Below, one piece after another: positions 1 to 8,329 of a stretch of 64,000 nt of DNA. The DNA lies in contig NZ_CP108430.1 of assembly GCF_041435335.1 (NCBI RefSeq), forward strand, positions 8,528,001-8,592,000, in the 5' to 3' direction. Numbering within the stretch: the stretch's first letter is position 1; each line of letters opens with the position of its first letter. Below the pieces are notes generated by a model. That model was not told the origin of the DNA, did no database searches, and worked only from the letters and a program-made list of their open reading frames with translations. The position numbers and the translations under genes are program-made. Source of the stretch: Streptomyces sp. NBC_01283. Its GTDB lineage: Bacteria; Actinomycetota; Actinomycetes; Streptomycetales; Streptomycetaceae.

Positions 1-106
1 GGCGATATTCACCACGACCACCGACTTGAGTCCATCGCCCGCGCTCAGCCGTCCGCATAGCTTCGGAGCCGATCCGGAACCCACCCCACCCCCCTCAGGA
101 GGAGCG

Positions 107-802
107 ATGGAGCGCGAGATCGGCACGACCGGAGACGGCATAGGAGACGGCGGCGGGACCGATGAGCCGAAGGGATCCCACGGCGGCGGCCCCAGCCGCA
201 AGACCGTCCTGAGAGCGGCCGCCGCGGTGGGCATGTCCCTGCCCGTGGCCTTCATGGGCGTCCCCGCACTGGCCCGCACCGCCGGCGAGCGGGGCGTGCT
301 GCCGGAGGCGACCCCGGCCTGCGACGACGGCGACGACCCGACACCCCCGCAGATGGAGGGGCCGTACTTCAAACCCAACTCGCCCCAGCGCACCTCGCTC
401 CTCCAGCCCGGCACCCCGGGCGTACGGCTCACCGTCACCGGCTACGTCTTCGGGCGCGCCTGCCGGCCGGTCTCCCGGGTCCTGATGGACTTCTGGCAGG
501 CCGACACCTACGGGACGTACGACAACACGGGGTACCGCTTCCGGGGCCACCAGTTCACCGACGCGAACGGCGCGTTCAAACTCACCACGATCGTGCCCGG
601 CCTCTACCCGGGCCGCACGCGGCACCTGCACGTCAAGGTGCAGGCCCCGGGACGCCCGGTGCTCACGACCCAGCTGTACTTCCCCGGAGAGCCGCGCAAC
701 AACACGGACCCGATCTTCGACGCCCGGCTGCTCATGAACGTACGCACCGTCGGAAACGCGAAGGAGGCCGACTTCGACTTCGTCCTGAACGTGCCGCAGT
801 AG
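107..802 (+). CDS. Secreted intradiol-dioxygenase-like protein
   Basis: A 231-residue protein with an intradiol ring-cleavage dioxygenase-like C-terminal beta-sandwich. The block GPYF (about residue 90), the segment around YDNTGYRFRG and the H-L-H pair in RTRHLHVKV are where family members place their tyrosine and histidine iron ligands. The N-terminus is long and Gly/Asp-rich, followed by a basic SRKTVLR stretch and a hydrophobic Ala-rich segment ending near ALA, which reads as an export signal, though not a true twin-arginine motif. The ATG at 107 is preferred over the upstream ATG at 26 because an AGGAGG-like ribosome site sits just before it. The substrate is unknown; exported actinobacterial members of this fold often lack a defined aromatic pathway, and no catabolic genes flank it. 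Its 3' end converges on the broken minus-strand gene ending at 815. Confidence 0.8.
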   Translation: MEREIGTTGDGIGDGGGTDEPKGSHGGGPSRKTVLRAAAAVGMSLPVAFMGVPALARTAGERGVLPEATPACDDGDDPTPPQMEGPYFKPNSPQRTSLLQPGTPGVRLTVTGYVFGRACRPVSRVLMDFWQADTYGTYDNTGYRFRGHQFTDANGAFKLTTIVPGLYPGRTRHLHVKVQAPGRPVLTTQLYFPGEPRNNTDPIFDARLLMNVRTVGNAKEADFDFVLNVPQ

Positions 803-814
803 GCACGGCGCTTT

Positions 815-1280
815 TCAGTCGCGTCGGACCGTGCCCTGGGGGAGGACCCCGGCCCCGGCGAACACGTAGGCCGGGAGGCTCTCGTCCTCCTCCGCCGTCC
901 GGAGCCGCTGTTGGCCGACCCGGGTCAGTTGGTGCCGGGACCCTGGTCACCAGACCCAGGTCGGCGAGCCGGCCGCCGATCTCCGCCACCTCAGGGGACT
1001 TCCGGAGGTCGGCGCACACGGACGCCGTGCTGTGGCTGCTCGGGCACGCCATGACCAGGGCGCGCTCGACCAGCTGCTCCGGCAACTCCACGTCCACGGC
1101 GTCCACGGCGTGTATGCGTGTGGCCCTGAGCCTGACCAGTTCGCGCTCGGCAAGCGCGATCACCACGCACTCCACCACGCGCCGCGGCCCACCCGCCAGA
1201 TAGGCGACCTCGTACAGGCCAAGTGCCGTTCGCTTACCCGCCGTTGTCGTCGTCGTGGCCCGCTCGAAGTGCATCCGCAT
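815..1280 (-). pseudogene. Frameshifted TIGR04222-like protein
   Basis: The start reads LGLYEVAYLAGGPRRVVECV, which I recognise as the conserved opening of Streptomyces proteins with a TIGR04222-type domain. The frame stays convincing through ELPEQLVERALV and ADLGLV (near 955), then becomes a Pro/Gly/Arg-rich shadow. Another frame takes over around 920 with LTRVGQQRLRTAEED and SLPAYVFAG and stops at 815-817, a plausible natural C-terminus. I infer a single indel at about 915-955, either a real pseudogene or a sequence error. Family members are often membrane-anchored, but this copy has no clear membrane segment. Function unknown. Confidence 0.55.
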
Positions 1281-1498
1281 GCCCCCACCCCCTCATCCGG
1301 GCACCCGTCCTTCGGCTGTGGTGCCCGACGGCGGGAGCGCACATTCCTCTCCCTCGCCGCTTCAGAGCAGAACTTGAGGGTCGCGGCACCAGCCGCCTCT
1401 CTTGACAGCAACCGCCCCACGGCGATCGCCTGGAGCCCTGCCGCGCGGCGACGCGGCGACCACGGGACCGGGCACGGGCACAGGGGGAGAGGCGGGCC

Positions 1499-2491
1499 AT
1501 GCTGCGGGTGTACTTCACGGCCGAGGACCTGGCGCGGGTGCGGGTCGCATCGGGCCCTGACTTCCTCTGGGAGATCAGCAACAGTGTGCAGACGCTCCAA
1601 CGGCGCGACGGAGCAAGGGTGTTCGGGGCCTGGCGGCAGTGGGCGAGGCCGCGCCTCTCGGACAGCTGCCGACTCCTCTCGCCCCTCCTCCCGCCGCACG
1701 GCTGCTCCCCGGACTTCCTCACGCCCACCCACGGAGCAGGCGAGACGCTCCACGCGGCGGTCGACACGCTCGTGCGCACGCCCCGGCCGCGGCTGCGCAC
1801 TGATCTGACACGGGTGGCCGCATCGCGCCGGCTCCCGGGCTGGACGGAGTCGCTGGCGCAGGGCGACGCCGCCGCTCTGCGGCAGTTGGGGCAAGCCCTC
1901 CATACGTACCACCTGGAGGCGCTCGCGCCGTTCTGGCCCCGCATCCATGCCCAGATCGACGCCGACCGCATCACTCGCCTGCACAGCCTCCTCGACGGCG
2001 GGACGGACGGGCTCCTGGCGGGCCTTGGGCCTCAACTGCGCTGGAACCCGCCGGTGCTGGAGGCCGACTATCCCGTGGACCATCAGCTGCGGCTCGACGG
2101 CCGAGGGCTCACCCTGCAGCCCTCGTTCTTCTGCTGGCCCACGCCTGTCACGCTCGCCGACGGCGAACTGCCGCCCGTCCTGGTGTATCCCATCGACCAC
2201 GCGATGGACTGGACCCACTCCACGCCCCACCCCGCACCCCCCGTCCGTCCGGACGACGGCGCCTTGGGGCCGCTCATCGGCCACACCCGCGCCGCGGTCC
2301 TCAGGGCGGCCCGCACCGGTTCGTCCACGGTCGAGCTCGCCCGTCTCCTCGCGGTCACCCACCCGGCCATCAGCCAGCACGTCAAGGTGCTGCGCGCGGC
2401 CGGCCTGCTGACCACCGTCCGCAGGGCGGGACGGTCGCTTCATGTCGCAACGGCGGAGGGGCGCGCACTGCTGCGCAGTTGCGGCTCGTAA
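1499..2491 (+). CDS. ArsR-like winged-helix transcriptional regulator
   Basis: A 330-residue cytoplasmic DNA-binding protein. Unlike classical 100-residue ArsR proteins, the HTH lies at the C-terminus (about residues 255-325): TVELARLLAVTHPAISQHVK followed by LRAAGLLTTVR fits an ArsR-type recognition helix and wing. The N-terminal 230 residues, opening MLRVYFTAEDLARVRVASG, match the DUF5937-type domain common in Streptomyces HTH proteins and probably sense a ligand or mediate dimerisation. No Cys metal-binding motif is visible, so metal sensing is unlikely. The start has a strong purine-rich ribosome site (GGGGGAGAGG). It stands alone; its target may be itself or the secreted protein downstream. 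Confidence 0.82.
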   Translation: MLRVYFTAEDLARVRVASGPDFLWEISNSVQTLQRRDGARVFGAWRQWARPRLSDSCRLLSPLLPPHGCSPDFLTPTHGAGETLHAAVDTLVRTPRPRLRTDLTRVAASRRLPGWTESLAQGDAAALRQLGQALHTYHLEALAPFWPRIHAQIDADRITRLHSLLDGGTDGLLAGLGPQLRWNPPVLEADYPVDHQLRLDGRGLTLQPSFFCWPTPVTLADGELPPVLVYPIDHAMDWTHSTPHPAPPVRPDDGALGPLIGHTRAAVLRAARTGSSTVELARLLAVTHPAISQHVKVLRAAGLLTTVRRAGRSLHVATAEGRALLRSCGS

Positions 2492-2685
2492 GTCTGGGCT
2501 TTCATCGATTGCGCCTGGCATGGGCATGCAAGGAAGCTGGCCGGGCTGTTGCACACGCATCCCCCCACCGCGTTGCGTCCTCAACACCCCGCCCCGCGCG
2601 CGCCGTTCAACGCGCGTCCACGTGCGAACTCCCGCGCACGGCGCGATTCCTGGGGACGCATCGACGATCCGATGAAGGAGTGGCG

Positions 2686-3375
2686 TTGCGCACTACTCGT
2701 ACTCTCACCCGCCGCGCGGCCGTGGCCGCCTCGCTCGCCGTGGCCTGCACCCTGGGTGCCGTGCCCGGCATCGCTCAGGCTTCCGAGCCCCCCACGGCTT
2801 CAGAGACTTCCGAGGTGTCCGCCGGGCACGGTCTGGAATGGTTCCAGGAGCGCCACGGCCTGCCCCGGACCGGCTCCGTCGACGGCCCGACCGCCAGAGC
2901 CCTGCAGCAGGCGCCCGACACCGAACTGCACCGGACCTTCCGTACGGCCGCCGACCTCGGGCCCGAGGAACTCGCCAACGCACGCACCGTCATCGGCGTC
3001 GGCAAGGGTGCGCAGATCCCCGAACAGGGCGTGGTCATCGCGCTGATGACCGCCATGCAGGAGTCCAAGTTCGTCAATTACCTGACGCCGGTGGACCACG
3101 ACTCCCTGGGGATCTTCCAGCAGCGCCCGAGCACCGGCTGGGGCACCCCGGAGCAGATCACCGATGTCGCCACTTCATCCAAGTCCTTCTACGGAGTGGC
3201 CCCCTTCGGCAGCAACCCGGGGCTGATCCAGATCGACGGCTGGCAGACCATGCCCCCGGGCGACGTCTGCCAGGCCGTCCAGGTGTCCGCCTTTCCCGAC
3301 CGCTACGCGCAGTGGGAGCAGTTCGCCCGCGACCTGCTCGCCCAAGAGGGGCCCACGGTCCCGCCGATCCCCTGA
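2686..3375 (+). CDS. Secreted peptidoglycan-binding-like protein
   Basis: A 229-residue secreted protein. I chose the TTG at 2686 because GAAGGAG lies five bases upstream and this start gives a clean signal peptide (RTTRTLTRRAAVAASLAVAC ending near AQAS); the open frame extends further upstream but that part looks noncoding. After the signal, FQERHGLPRTGSVDGPTARA resembles a peptidoglycan-binding-1 repeat. The core (ALMTAMQESKF, DSLGIFQQRPSTGWG) is the block seen in many actinobacterial exported proteins related to lysozyme-like or lytic transglycosylase folds; the Glu in MQESK sits where a catalytic acid would be. It probably acts on or binds cell wall outside the cell. The C39-type peptidase gene follows 84 bp downstream and may be co-transcribed. 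Confidence 0.75.
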   Translation: MRTTRTLTRRAAVAASLAVACTLGAVPGIAQASEPPTASETSEVSAGHGLEWFQERHGLPRTGSVDGPTARALQQAPDTELHRTFRTAADLGPEELANARTVIGVGKGAQIPEQGVVIALMTAMQESKFVNYLTPVDHDSLGIFQQRPSTGWGTPEQITDVATSSKSFYGVAPFGSNPGLIQIDGWQTMPPGDVCQAVQVSAFPDRYAQWEQFARDLLAQEGPTVPPIP

Positions 3376-3459
3376 CCCCCACGGGGCCCACTAGAGACAC
3401 CAGGAAGCCTCGCCTCTCGCACACCCCTGAACACTTCCCTCACATCACCAGGAGCCCGT

Positions 3460-4170
3460 ATGCGCAAGAGACTTGTCTCCACCGCGATCGCCGTGGCGGC
3501 GGTCGGTGCCCTCGTCACCCCGGCCGCCGCCCAGGCGGACCCCGCCCGCCCGCACGGCATAGCGGTGCTCGGTCACGGCTCGAAGGCCGGGACCGCCGTC
3601 GTCAGCGGACAGAACGAGCCCGGCACCAGGCTCCGCGTCGGCGGTGCGCGGACCGGGAGCGCACACACGCTCCCGGTCGACTACCAGGTCCAGGAGACCG
3701 GCTACTGGTGCGGTCCCGCTGCCACCCGTATCGCCCTGTCCGCACGGATCGCCCCGCCGAGCCAAGGCTCTCTGGCCGCGCAGCTCGGCACCACCGAGGC
3801 CGGCACGGATCACATCAGCCAGGTGACCGGCGTGCTCAACGCCAACCTCGGCACCGGCTGGTACGAGACCAAGGAGATGCCGAACGACCCGCCCACCCAG
3901 GCCCAGAAGGACCTGCTGTGGAACGACATCGTCCTGGACATCGACAACAATTACCCGCTGGTGACCAACATCGTGGCCCCGCCCGGCAACCAGCCGCCCG
4001 GCTACCCGTCGGACCAGACGATCTACCACTACTTCACGGTCATCGGCTACGACGACGCGAACCGCACCGTCCTCATCGCCGACCCCGCGTCGTTCGGCGG
4101 CAACCAGATCTACTGGCTCTCCTTCGACCAGCTCGCCACCCTGATCCCGCCGAAGGGGTACGCCGCCTGA
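3460..4170 (+). CDS. Secreted C39-family cysteine peptidase
   Basis: A 236-residue exported protein with a Sec signal peptide (MRKRLVSTAIAVAAVGALV to about AQA). The mature part matches the peptidase_C39_2 fold: nucleophile Cys in YWCGPAATR, catalytic His in YHYFTVIGYD, and the Asp of LIADPA. These peptidases resemble bacteriocin-processing C39 domains but occur as stand-alone secreted enzymes in Streptomyces; the substrate is unknown. AGGAG lies just upstream of the ATG. A strong hairpin at 4204-4244 ends the transcript. Pairing with the secreted cell-wall-type gene upstream suggests joint action outside the cell, but this is inference. Confidence 0.8.
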   Translation: MRKRLVSTAIAVAAVGALVTPAAAQADPARPHGIAVLGHGSKAGTAVVSGQNEPGTRLRVGGARTGSAHTLPVDYQVQETGYWCGPAATRIALSARIAPPSQGSLAAQLGTTEAGTDHISQVTGVLNANLGTGWYETKEMPNDPPTQAQKDLLWNDIVLDIDNNYPLVTNIVAPPGNQPPGYPSDQTIYHYFTVIGYDDANRTVLIADPASFGGNQIYWLSFDQLATLIPPKGYAA

Positions 4171-4203
4171 GCGGCGAGGGGTGAGCAGGGAGCAGCGAGC
4201 GAC

Positions 4204-4244
4204 GGCTGTGGGCGGCGCCACCGACACATGCGCCGCCCACAGCC
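4204..4244 (+). terminator. Hairpin terminator after C39 peptidase
   Basis: A perfect 14-bp inverted repeat (4204-4217 with 4231-4244, GGCTGTGGGCGGCG arm) with a 13-nt loop, 33 bp after the stop codon. There is no T-tract, which is common for Streptomyces terminators. Confidence 0.7.
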
Positions 4245-4278
4245 CGTTCGGCCGCCGTCTCGGGGGTGACGGCGACAG

Positions 4279-4304
4279 CCTCAGCGGCACCGACTCCGCT
4301 GAGG
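4279..4304. terminator. Second hairpin between convergent genes
   Basis: A perfect 9-bp inverted repeat (CCTCAGCGG with CCGCTGAGG) and an 8-nt loop. It may stop transcription of the minus-strand sigma gene, whose stop codon lies about 110 bp away, or back up the hairpin at 4204. Confidence 0.4.
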
Positions 4305-4411
4305 CCGAACAGGATGCAGGGTCTGGGCGATCCTGCCGACCTCAGGCTCAACGACCTACTACCTGCTTCCGTCGTAGCCGGGTGCCTGGATGCACCGGAG
4401 CCCGAGATTTC

Positions 4412-5005
4412 TCAGCGGTCTTCCCCTCCGTCCTCCAGGCGGACGCGCAGACTGTGGATGCCGCGCCGGGCATGGCTCTTGACCGTGCCCAGCGGCCACC
4501 CGGTCCGCGCGGCGATCTGCGGATGGGTCAGGTCCTCGTAGAACGAAAGGCGCAGCACCGTCCGCTGGGGCACCGGCAGCCTCGCCAACTCCTCCGCCAG
4601 CAGAGTCCGGTCGACGACCGTCGAGTCCATGTCGGCCTGGGCGCGGTGATCCAGGGCGGTGTACTGCGCCTGCGCGCCCTCGACGAGCGCCGCACGCCGG
4701 GTGCGCGCGTTGAGCGCGTCCGCGATCCTGTGCCGCGTGATGCCCGTCAGCCAGCCCGCCAGACTGCCGAGTTCAGGACGGTAGCCCGCCCGGCCGCGCC
4801 ACGCGGCGAGGAACACCTGCTGCGTGATGTCCTCCGCGTCACGGCTGTCGCCGAGCGCACGCTGCGCCAGGGCATGCACCAGCGGCCCCCACCTGCGGTA
4901 GACCGCGGCGAGGCTCGCTTCGTCTCCACCGGCGAGGCCCCTGGCCAGATCCGTGGCCCGCTCCCCGACCGGGGAACGCACCGGCTGTCGCACCAGTGTG
5001 CTCAT
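4412..5005 (-). CDS. ECF RNA polymerase sigma factor (LitS/SigK-like)
   Basis: A 197-residue sigma-70-family factor. Region 2 runs from about residue 25 to 95 (YRRWGPLVHALAQRALGD, DAEDITQQVFLAAW, GWLTGITRHRIADALN), and region 4 from about 135 to 190 (ARLPVPQRTVLRLSFYEDL, IAARTGWPLGTVKSHARRG). There is no extra C-terminal domain and no adjacent anti-sigma gene. The ATG at 5003-5005 gives the normal N-terminus; an earlier in-frame start adds a basic tail with no family resemblance. It is divergent from a MerR-B12 regulator across a 153-bp gap, the arrangement known for litS and litR in Streptomyces, where light and cobalamin control carotenoid genes. No carotenoid biosynthesis gene is in this window, so the LitS identity is an inference from position. 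Confidence 0.8.
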   Translation of the reverse strand: MSTLVRQPVRSPVGERATDLARGLAGGDEASLAAVYRRWGPLVHALAQRALGDSRDAEDITQQVFLAAWRGRAGYRPELGSLAGWLTGITRHRIADALNARTRRAALVEGAQAQYTALDHRAQADMDSTVVDRTLLAEELARLPVPQRTVLRLSFYEDLTHPQIAARTGWPLGTVKSHARRGIHSLRVRLEDGGEDR

Positions 5006-5158
5006 CGACGCTTCGTCAGCTCCTCTGGCGATCACAATCGCCGTACGACCGAAGGGAAACGGGCAGTCGCGCCGTCGTCGTGGCCGCGATCCGGTCATCC
5101 TGGGAACAGCCGCTCACGCACGGCAACTCGCATCGGTTGTGCGTCGTATCGTGGCCGG

Positions 5159-6214
5159 ATGAGCGAGGGGCAACACCGCGGTCAGGACAGCGAGTCGGCC
5201 CGCACCGGACTCACCACCGGTGCCCTGGCACGGCGGCTGGGGGTGTCACCGACGACGTTGCGGACCTGGGACCGCAGGTACGGCCTGGGCCCCGCCCGGC
5301 GCGATGCCGGTCACCACCGCCGCTGGTCGGAGCGGGACGTCGCCATGGTGGAGGAGATGGGCCGCCTCACCTCCTCCGGGGTGCCCCCGGCCGAGGCCGC
5401 CCGAGCGGCGCTCAAGCTGCTCGAATCCGGCAGCGGCGCCGGCCTCGCCCCGGACACCGGAGCCGAGCCCGCTCCCGTGCGGGCCGGCGTGCCGCGACAG
5501 CGACGGCCCGCACGCCCCGCCGCGACGCCGTCACCCGACACGTTCGTCCGCCGGCGGCGCGGTCTCTCGCGCGCCGCCGTACGGCTCGACGCGCCCGCCG
5601 TGCAGGACCTGTTGGACGACGCCGTGGCGAGCCACAGTCTGATCACCGCGTGGCAGGAGGTGATGGTGCCGACGCTGCACGCGGTGGGTCGCAAATGGGA
5701 AGAGGCCGGCGACCGTTACGTGGAGGTCGAGCACCTGCTGTCCTGGCACGTCTCCCGCACCCTGCACCGCTGCGCCACGGCCCCGGTCGCCGAGGCCCCG
5801 CCGAGCTCGCCCGCCGCGAACACACCCCTCGTGCTGGCCTGCGTACCGGGTGAACAGCACTCACTCCCGCTGGAGGCGCTCAGCGCGGCGCTGGGCGAAC
5901 TGGGCTTCCCGCAGCGCATGTTCGGCGCGGCCGTGCCGGTCGAGGCGGTCGCGGCCGCCGTGCGCAGGACCGGCCCGCCCGTCGTCGTGCTGTGGGCACA
6001 GGCCCGCTCCACCGCGAGCGTCCCGCTGGCCCGGCACATCGCCGATACCCGGTGGGGGGTGCGCGGTGCCCGCGGCCGTCCCGTGGTCATGCTCGGCGGG
6101 CCCGGGTGGGCAGGTCCTGCGGTGCGCGGCGCGCTGCGGCCCACCAGCCTGCGGGAGGCGCTGACCCAGATCGGCAGAGTGTGCGGGGAGACCACGACCG
6201 GCCGCGGGAGGTAA
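5159..6214 (+). CDS. MerR-type regulator with B12-binding domain (LitR/CarH-like)
   Basis: A 351-residue protein with an N-terminal MerR HTH (TTGALARRLGVSPTTLRTWD, residues 15-85), a proline-rich linker, a helical cap domain and a C-terminal cobalamin-binding Rossmann domain. In CarH photoreceptors the cap carries W-x9-E-H; here it is KWEEAGDRYVEVEH, one residue longer between Trp and Glu-His. The B12 motif D-x-H-x-x-G appears as E-Q-H-S-L-P, keeping the cobalt-ligand His but changing the first and last positions; later landmarks (LWAQARS, MLGGPG) are present. It is probably a light- or B12-responsive repressor, if it still binds the cofactor. The ATG lies six bases after TATCGT with no good ribosome site, so the message may be leaderless. 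It probably controls the divergent sigma factor. Confidence 0.8.
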   Translation: MSEGQHRGQDSESARTGLTTGALARRLGVSPTTLRTWDRRYGLGPARRDAGHHRRWSERDVAMVEEMGRLTSSGVPPAEAARAALKLLESGSGAGLAPDTGAEPAPVRAGVPRQRRPARPAATPSPDTFVRRRRGLSRAAVRLDAPAVQDLLDDAVASHSLITAWQEVMVPTLHAVGRKWEEAGDRYVEVEHLLSWHVSRTLHRCATAPVAEAPPSSPAANTPLVLACVPGEQHSLPLEALSAALGELGFPQRMFGAAVPVEAVAAAVRRTGPPVVVLWAQARSTASVPLARHIADTRWGVRGARGRPVVMLGGPGWAGPAVRGALRPTSLREALTQIGRVCGETTTGRGR

Positions 6215-6236
6215 CCCCCGCCGTCGTCCTCCTGGG

Positions 6237-7349
6237 TCAGCCGACTGCCGTCAACGGAGTGCGCAGAGCGCTGCGTTCGTCGCGCCACGCGGCCAGGAGC
6301 CGTGCGCCCAGGCGGTCCTCGAGGAAGCCCGTGGCCTCGATGCCGAAGACCACGTCGGACTCCAGGCCGGGTTCGCCGGCGAGGAGGCCGCCGATCACGT
6401 CACGGCGCACCACCTGCTCATGGACCGCGTCGGCCTCCACGTGCTCGTCGTAGAACCGCTCGGCCGCCCGCCCCGCGCCGCACCTGCGCATGGCCTTGGC
6501 AAGGCGCCGTGAGCCGGGGGACGAGGTCACCTCCACGGCGGCGAAGTGCCCGACGAGCGCGCCGCGCAGCGCCCGGTGCAGGCCGAGCAGGGACATCAGA
6601 TTGACCGTCGCGAGCACCTCGCCCGGGGCGGCGTCCAGGTAGTGCCCGTACGCCGTCTCCAGCGAGAGGTCCTCCATCAGGTCGGCGAAGAGCCGGGCGT
6701 GGATGTCCTCGGCGCGTCCGGCACCGAACTCGTCGAACTCGACGGCCACCATGCCCGCCTTGGCCCGGCCGTGCAGCCGGGGGATGACCCAGGCGTGCGG
6801 GTCGGCCTCCTTGAGGTGGTACAGCGAGCGTGCCGCCGCGTACTCCCGCAGCTGCCACAGTTCGCCGTCGCGCTGGAGATGGTGGCTGACACTGGCGGGG
6901 CTGTGGCCGATGGGCTCCACCAGGAGGTCGGCCAGGGCGCGTTCGGCACTGTCCGTGGAACGGCAGTTGGCGCGCAGGGCACCCAGGAAGCGCCCTTCGA
7001 GCGCGCGGCGCAGGCCCAGCAGCTCGGGATCCCATTCGAGGTCGTCACGGACGCCGTCGAAGCCCTGGTAGTGCAGCTCGTAGAGGGTGTAGAGGGCGAG
7101 CTGGAGATCGTCCCCGTAGGGGTCGGCGTCATGCGTGTCGAGGGGGAGCGGACCGGGACTCCCGCCGGAACGCAGCGTGCTGATCACGAGGCGGGACAGC
7201 GGGCCGCGGGGCTCGGGCAGGGCGGGGCTCGCCCGGCGCGACTCGCGGACACCGCCGGGGGCGGCCTGGCTCCTGGCGCTCTCGGCGTTCTCTGTGTCCT
7301 CGGCGTGCTCGGCCTTCGCGGCGCTTTCAACGGACATCGGGTGCTTCAT
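6237..7349 (-). CDS. Haem-oxygenase-like diiron (iron-containing redox) enzyme
   Basis: About 370 residues, of the 'iron-containing redox enzyme' family within the haem-oxygenase-like diiron superfamily. Candidate metal ligands form the usual helical pattern: Glu in REYAAARS, His in YHLKEADPHAW, Glu in VEFDEFG, His in DIHARLF, then a closing helix YDEHVEADAVHE with Glu/His/Asp residues. Characterised relatives do O2-dependent oxidation, decarboxylation, desaturation or N-oxygenation; this substrate is unknown. The first 55 residues are Ala/Glu-rich and look disordered. Two starts are possible, ATG 7349 and ATG 7337, neither with a clear ribosome site; both lie inside the end of the CDGSH gene, which implies translational coupling. 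It is the last gene of a three-gene operon. Confidence 0.75.
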   Translation of the reverse strand: MKHPMSVESAAKAEHAEDTENAESARSQAAPGGVRESRRASPALPEPRGPLSRLVISTLRSGGSPGPLPLDTHDADPYGDDLQLALYTLYELHYQGFDGVRDDLEWDPELLGLRRALEGRFLGALRANCRSTDSAERALADLLVEPIGHSPASVSHHLQRDGELWQLREYAAARSLYHLKEADPHAWVIPRLHGRAKAGMVAVEFDEFGAGRAEDIHARLFADLMEDLSLETAYGHYLDAAPGEVLATVNLMSLLGLHRALRGALVGHFAAVEVTSSPGSRRLAKAMRRCGAGRAAERFYDEHVEADAVHEQVVRRDVIGGLLAGEPGLESDVVFGIEATGFLEDRLGARLLAAWRDERSALRTPLTAVG

Positions 7350-7662
7350 CCCCCGTCGTGTTCTCGGCATCCTCGGTGTCGGTATGCGGGTCGGCGTGTT
7401 CGGGCGAGGTCTCGTCATCGGCCTGTACGCGGCGGCGGTGGCTGGTGTCGCACCACGGGTAGGTCCGGCTGCGGCGGCAGGTGCAGATCGCGGCGGTGAA
7501 ACGTCGGGAAGCGATGACGCTGCCGTCGTCCGCGACCACCTCGACGGGGCCCTCGACGAGCAGCGGGCCCTCCGGGTCGATGGTGACGCGGCGGGGCCGC
7601 TGGTCCCGTGTGGTCGGCGCGGGGTCAAGTGCGTTCGGCGTGGGTTCAGGTGCGTTCGGCAC
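7327..7662 (-). CDS. CDGSH iron-sulfur domain protein
   Basis: A 111-residue protein with one CDGSH-type motif at about residues 58-75: C-T-C-R-R-S then Y-P-W-C-D-T-S-H, the 3-Cys/1-His set that binds a labile [2Fe-2S] cluster. The N-terminus is Pro-rich and the C-terminal 30 residues are acidic and probably disordered. Such proteins act as small electron carriers or redox sensors. Its start overlaps the end of the methyltransferase gene by 17 bp and its end overlaps the diiron enzyme start, so all three are likely made from one message. An electron-donor role for the diiron enzyme is a reasonable inference from this linkage. Confidence 0.85.
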   Translation of the reverse strand: MPNAPEPTPNALDPAPTTRDQRPRRVTIDPEGPLLVEGPVEVVADDGSVIASRRFTAAICTCRRSRTYPWCDTSHRRRVQADDETSPEHADPHTDTEDAENTTGDEAPDVR

Positions 7663-8329
7663 GGATGACCACCAGTTCTTCCATGTCCTTGTCGCCCTCG
7701 ATGAGCCCTTGCCGGCGCAAGAAGGCCAGCCTCGAGCGTAGGACCGGACCGAACGGAATCACGGTGCGGTCGGCGACCGAGGTCTCCAGGCCCGCCTTCG
7801 ACAGGCGCCGCAACGTGTCATCGGTCCCGCACAGAGCCGAGTGGACCATGAGCAACACGCCCCCGGGGCGCAGTGCTCGTGGAGCCGCGTCACAGATCCG
7901 GTCGACCACCGCGCGGCCGTCCTGCCCGGCATCCCAGGACCGCGCCGGACCGCGCCGTGGCAGGTGGCGGGAAGGGGAGGGAACGTACGGAGGGTTGCTC
8001 GTCACCACGTCGTAGGACCGCCCGGGAACGGCGGCCGTGAGGTCGCCCCGCAGGACCGTGATGCGCTGCCGCGCCGCCAGTGCGTTGAGGCGGGCGGTCA
8101 GGACGGCACGCCAGGCGATGTCCACCGCCGTCACGTGGGCACCGAGCCGCGCCGCGTGGACGGCCAGCGCACCGCTGCCGGTGCCGAGGTCCAGTACATC
8201 CGTGCCCGGACCGATGTCCTCGCGGCACAGTGCGCGGGCGAGGAGACCCGTGTCGTCCTGCGGCGCGTAGACCCCGGGAAGGGTCAGCAGATGTCCCGGG
8301 GCCGCACCTGCGGTCGTATCGGCGATCAT
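7646..8329 (-). CDS. HemK2/MTQ2-like SAM-dependent methyltransferase
   Basis: A 227-residue class I methyltransferase. The SAM-binding motif I is VLDLGTGSGALAV (about residues 45-57), motif II is VTAVDIAW, and the amino-methyltransferase signature NPPYVPSPS follows at about 110; NPPY is typical of enzymes that methylate Gln, Asn or adenine nitrogens. The ATG at 8329 has an excellent ribosome site (GGAGGAGCGTG). The in-frame region upstream is noncoding in style. It leads the operon with the CDGSH and diiron genes. The target could be a protein glutamine, as in the HemK family, or a small molecule handled by its operon partners. Confidence 0.82.
   Translation of the reverse strand: MIADTTAGAAPGHLLTLPGVYAPQDDTGLLARALCREDIGPGTDVLDLGTGSGALAVHAARLGAHVTAVDIAWRAVLTARLNALAARQRITVLRGDLTAAVPGRSYDVVTSNPPYVPSPSRHLPRRGPARSWDAGQDGRAVVDRICDAAPRALRPGGVLLMVHSALCGTDDTLRRLSKAGLETSVADRTVIPFGPVLRSRLAFLRRQGLIEGDKDMEELVVIRAERT

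Noticed and set aside
4181..5158. A continuous plus-strand frame upstream of the MerR-B12 gene, giving a 677-residue reading
   Set aside because: It runs antisense through the clearly coding sigma factor and shows no family features; the regulator has its own start at 5159.
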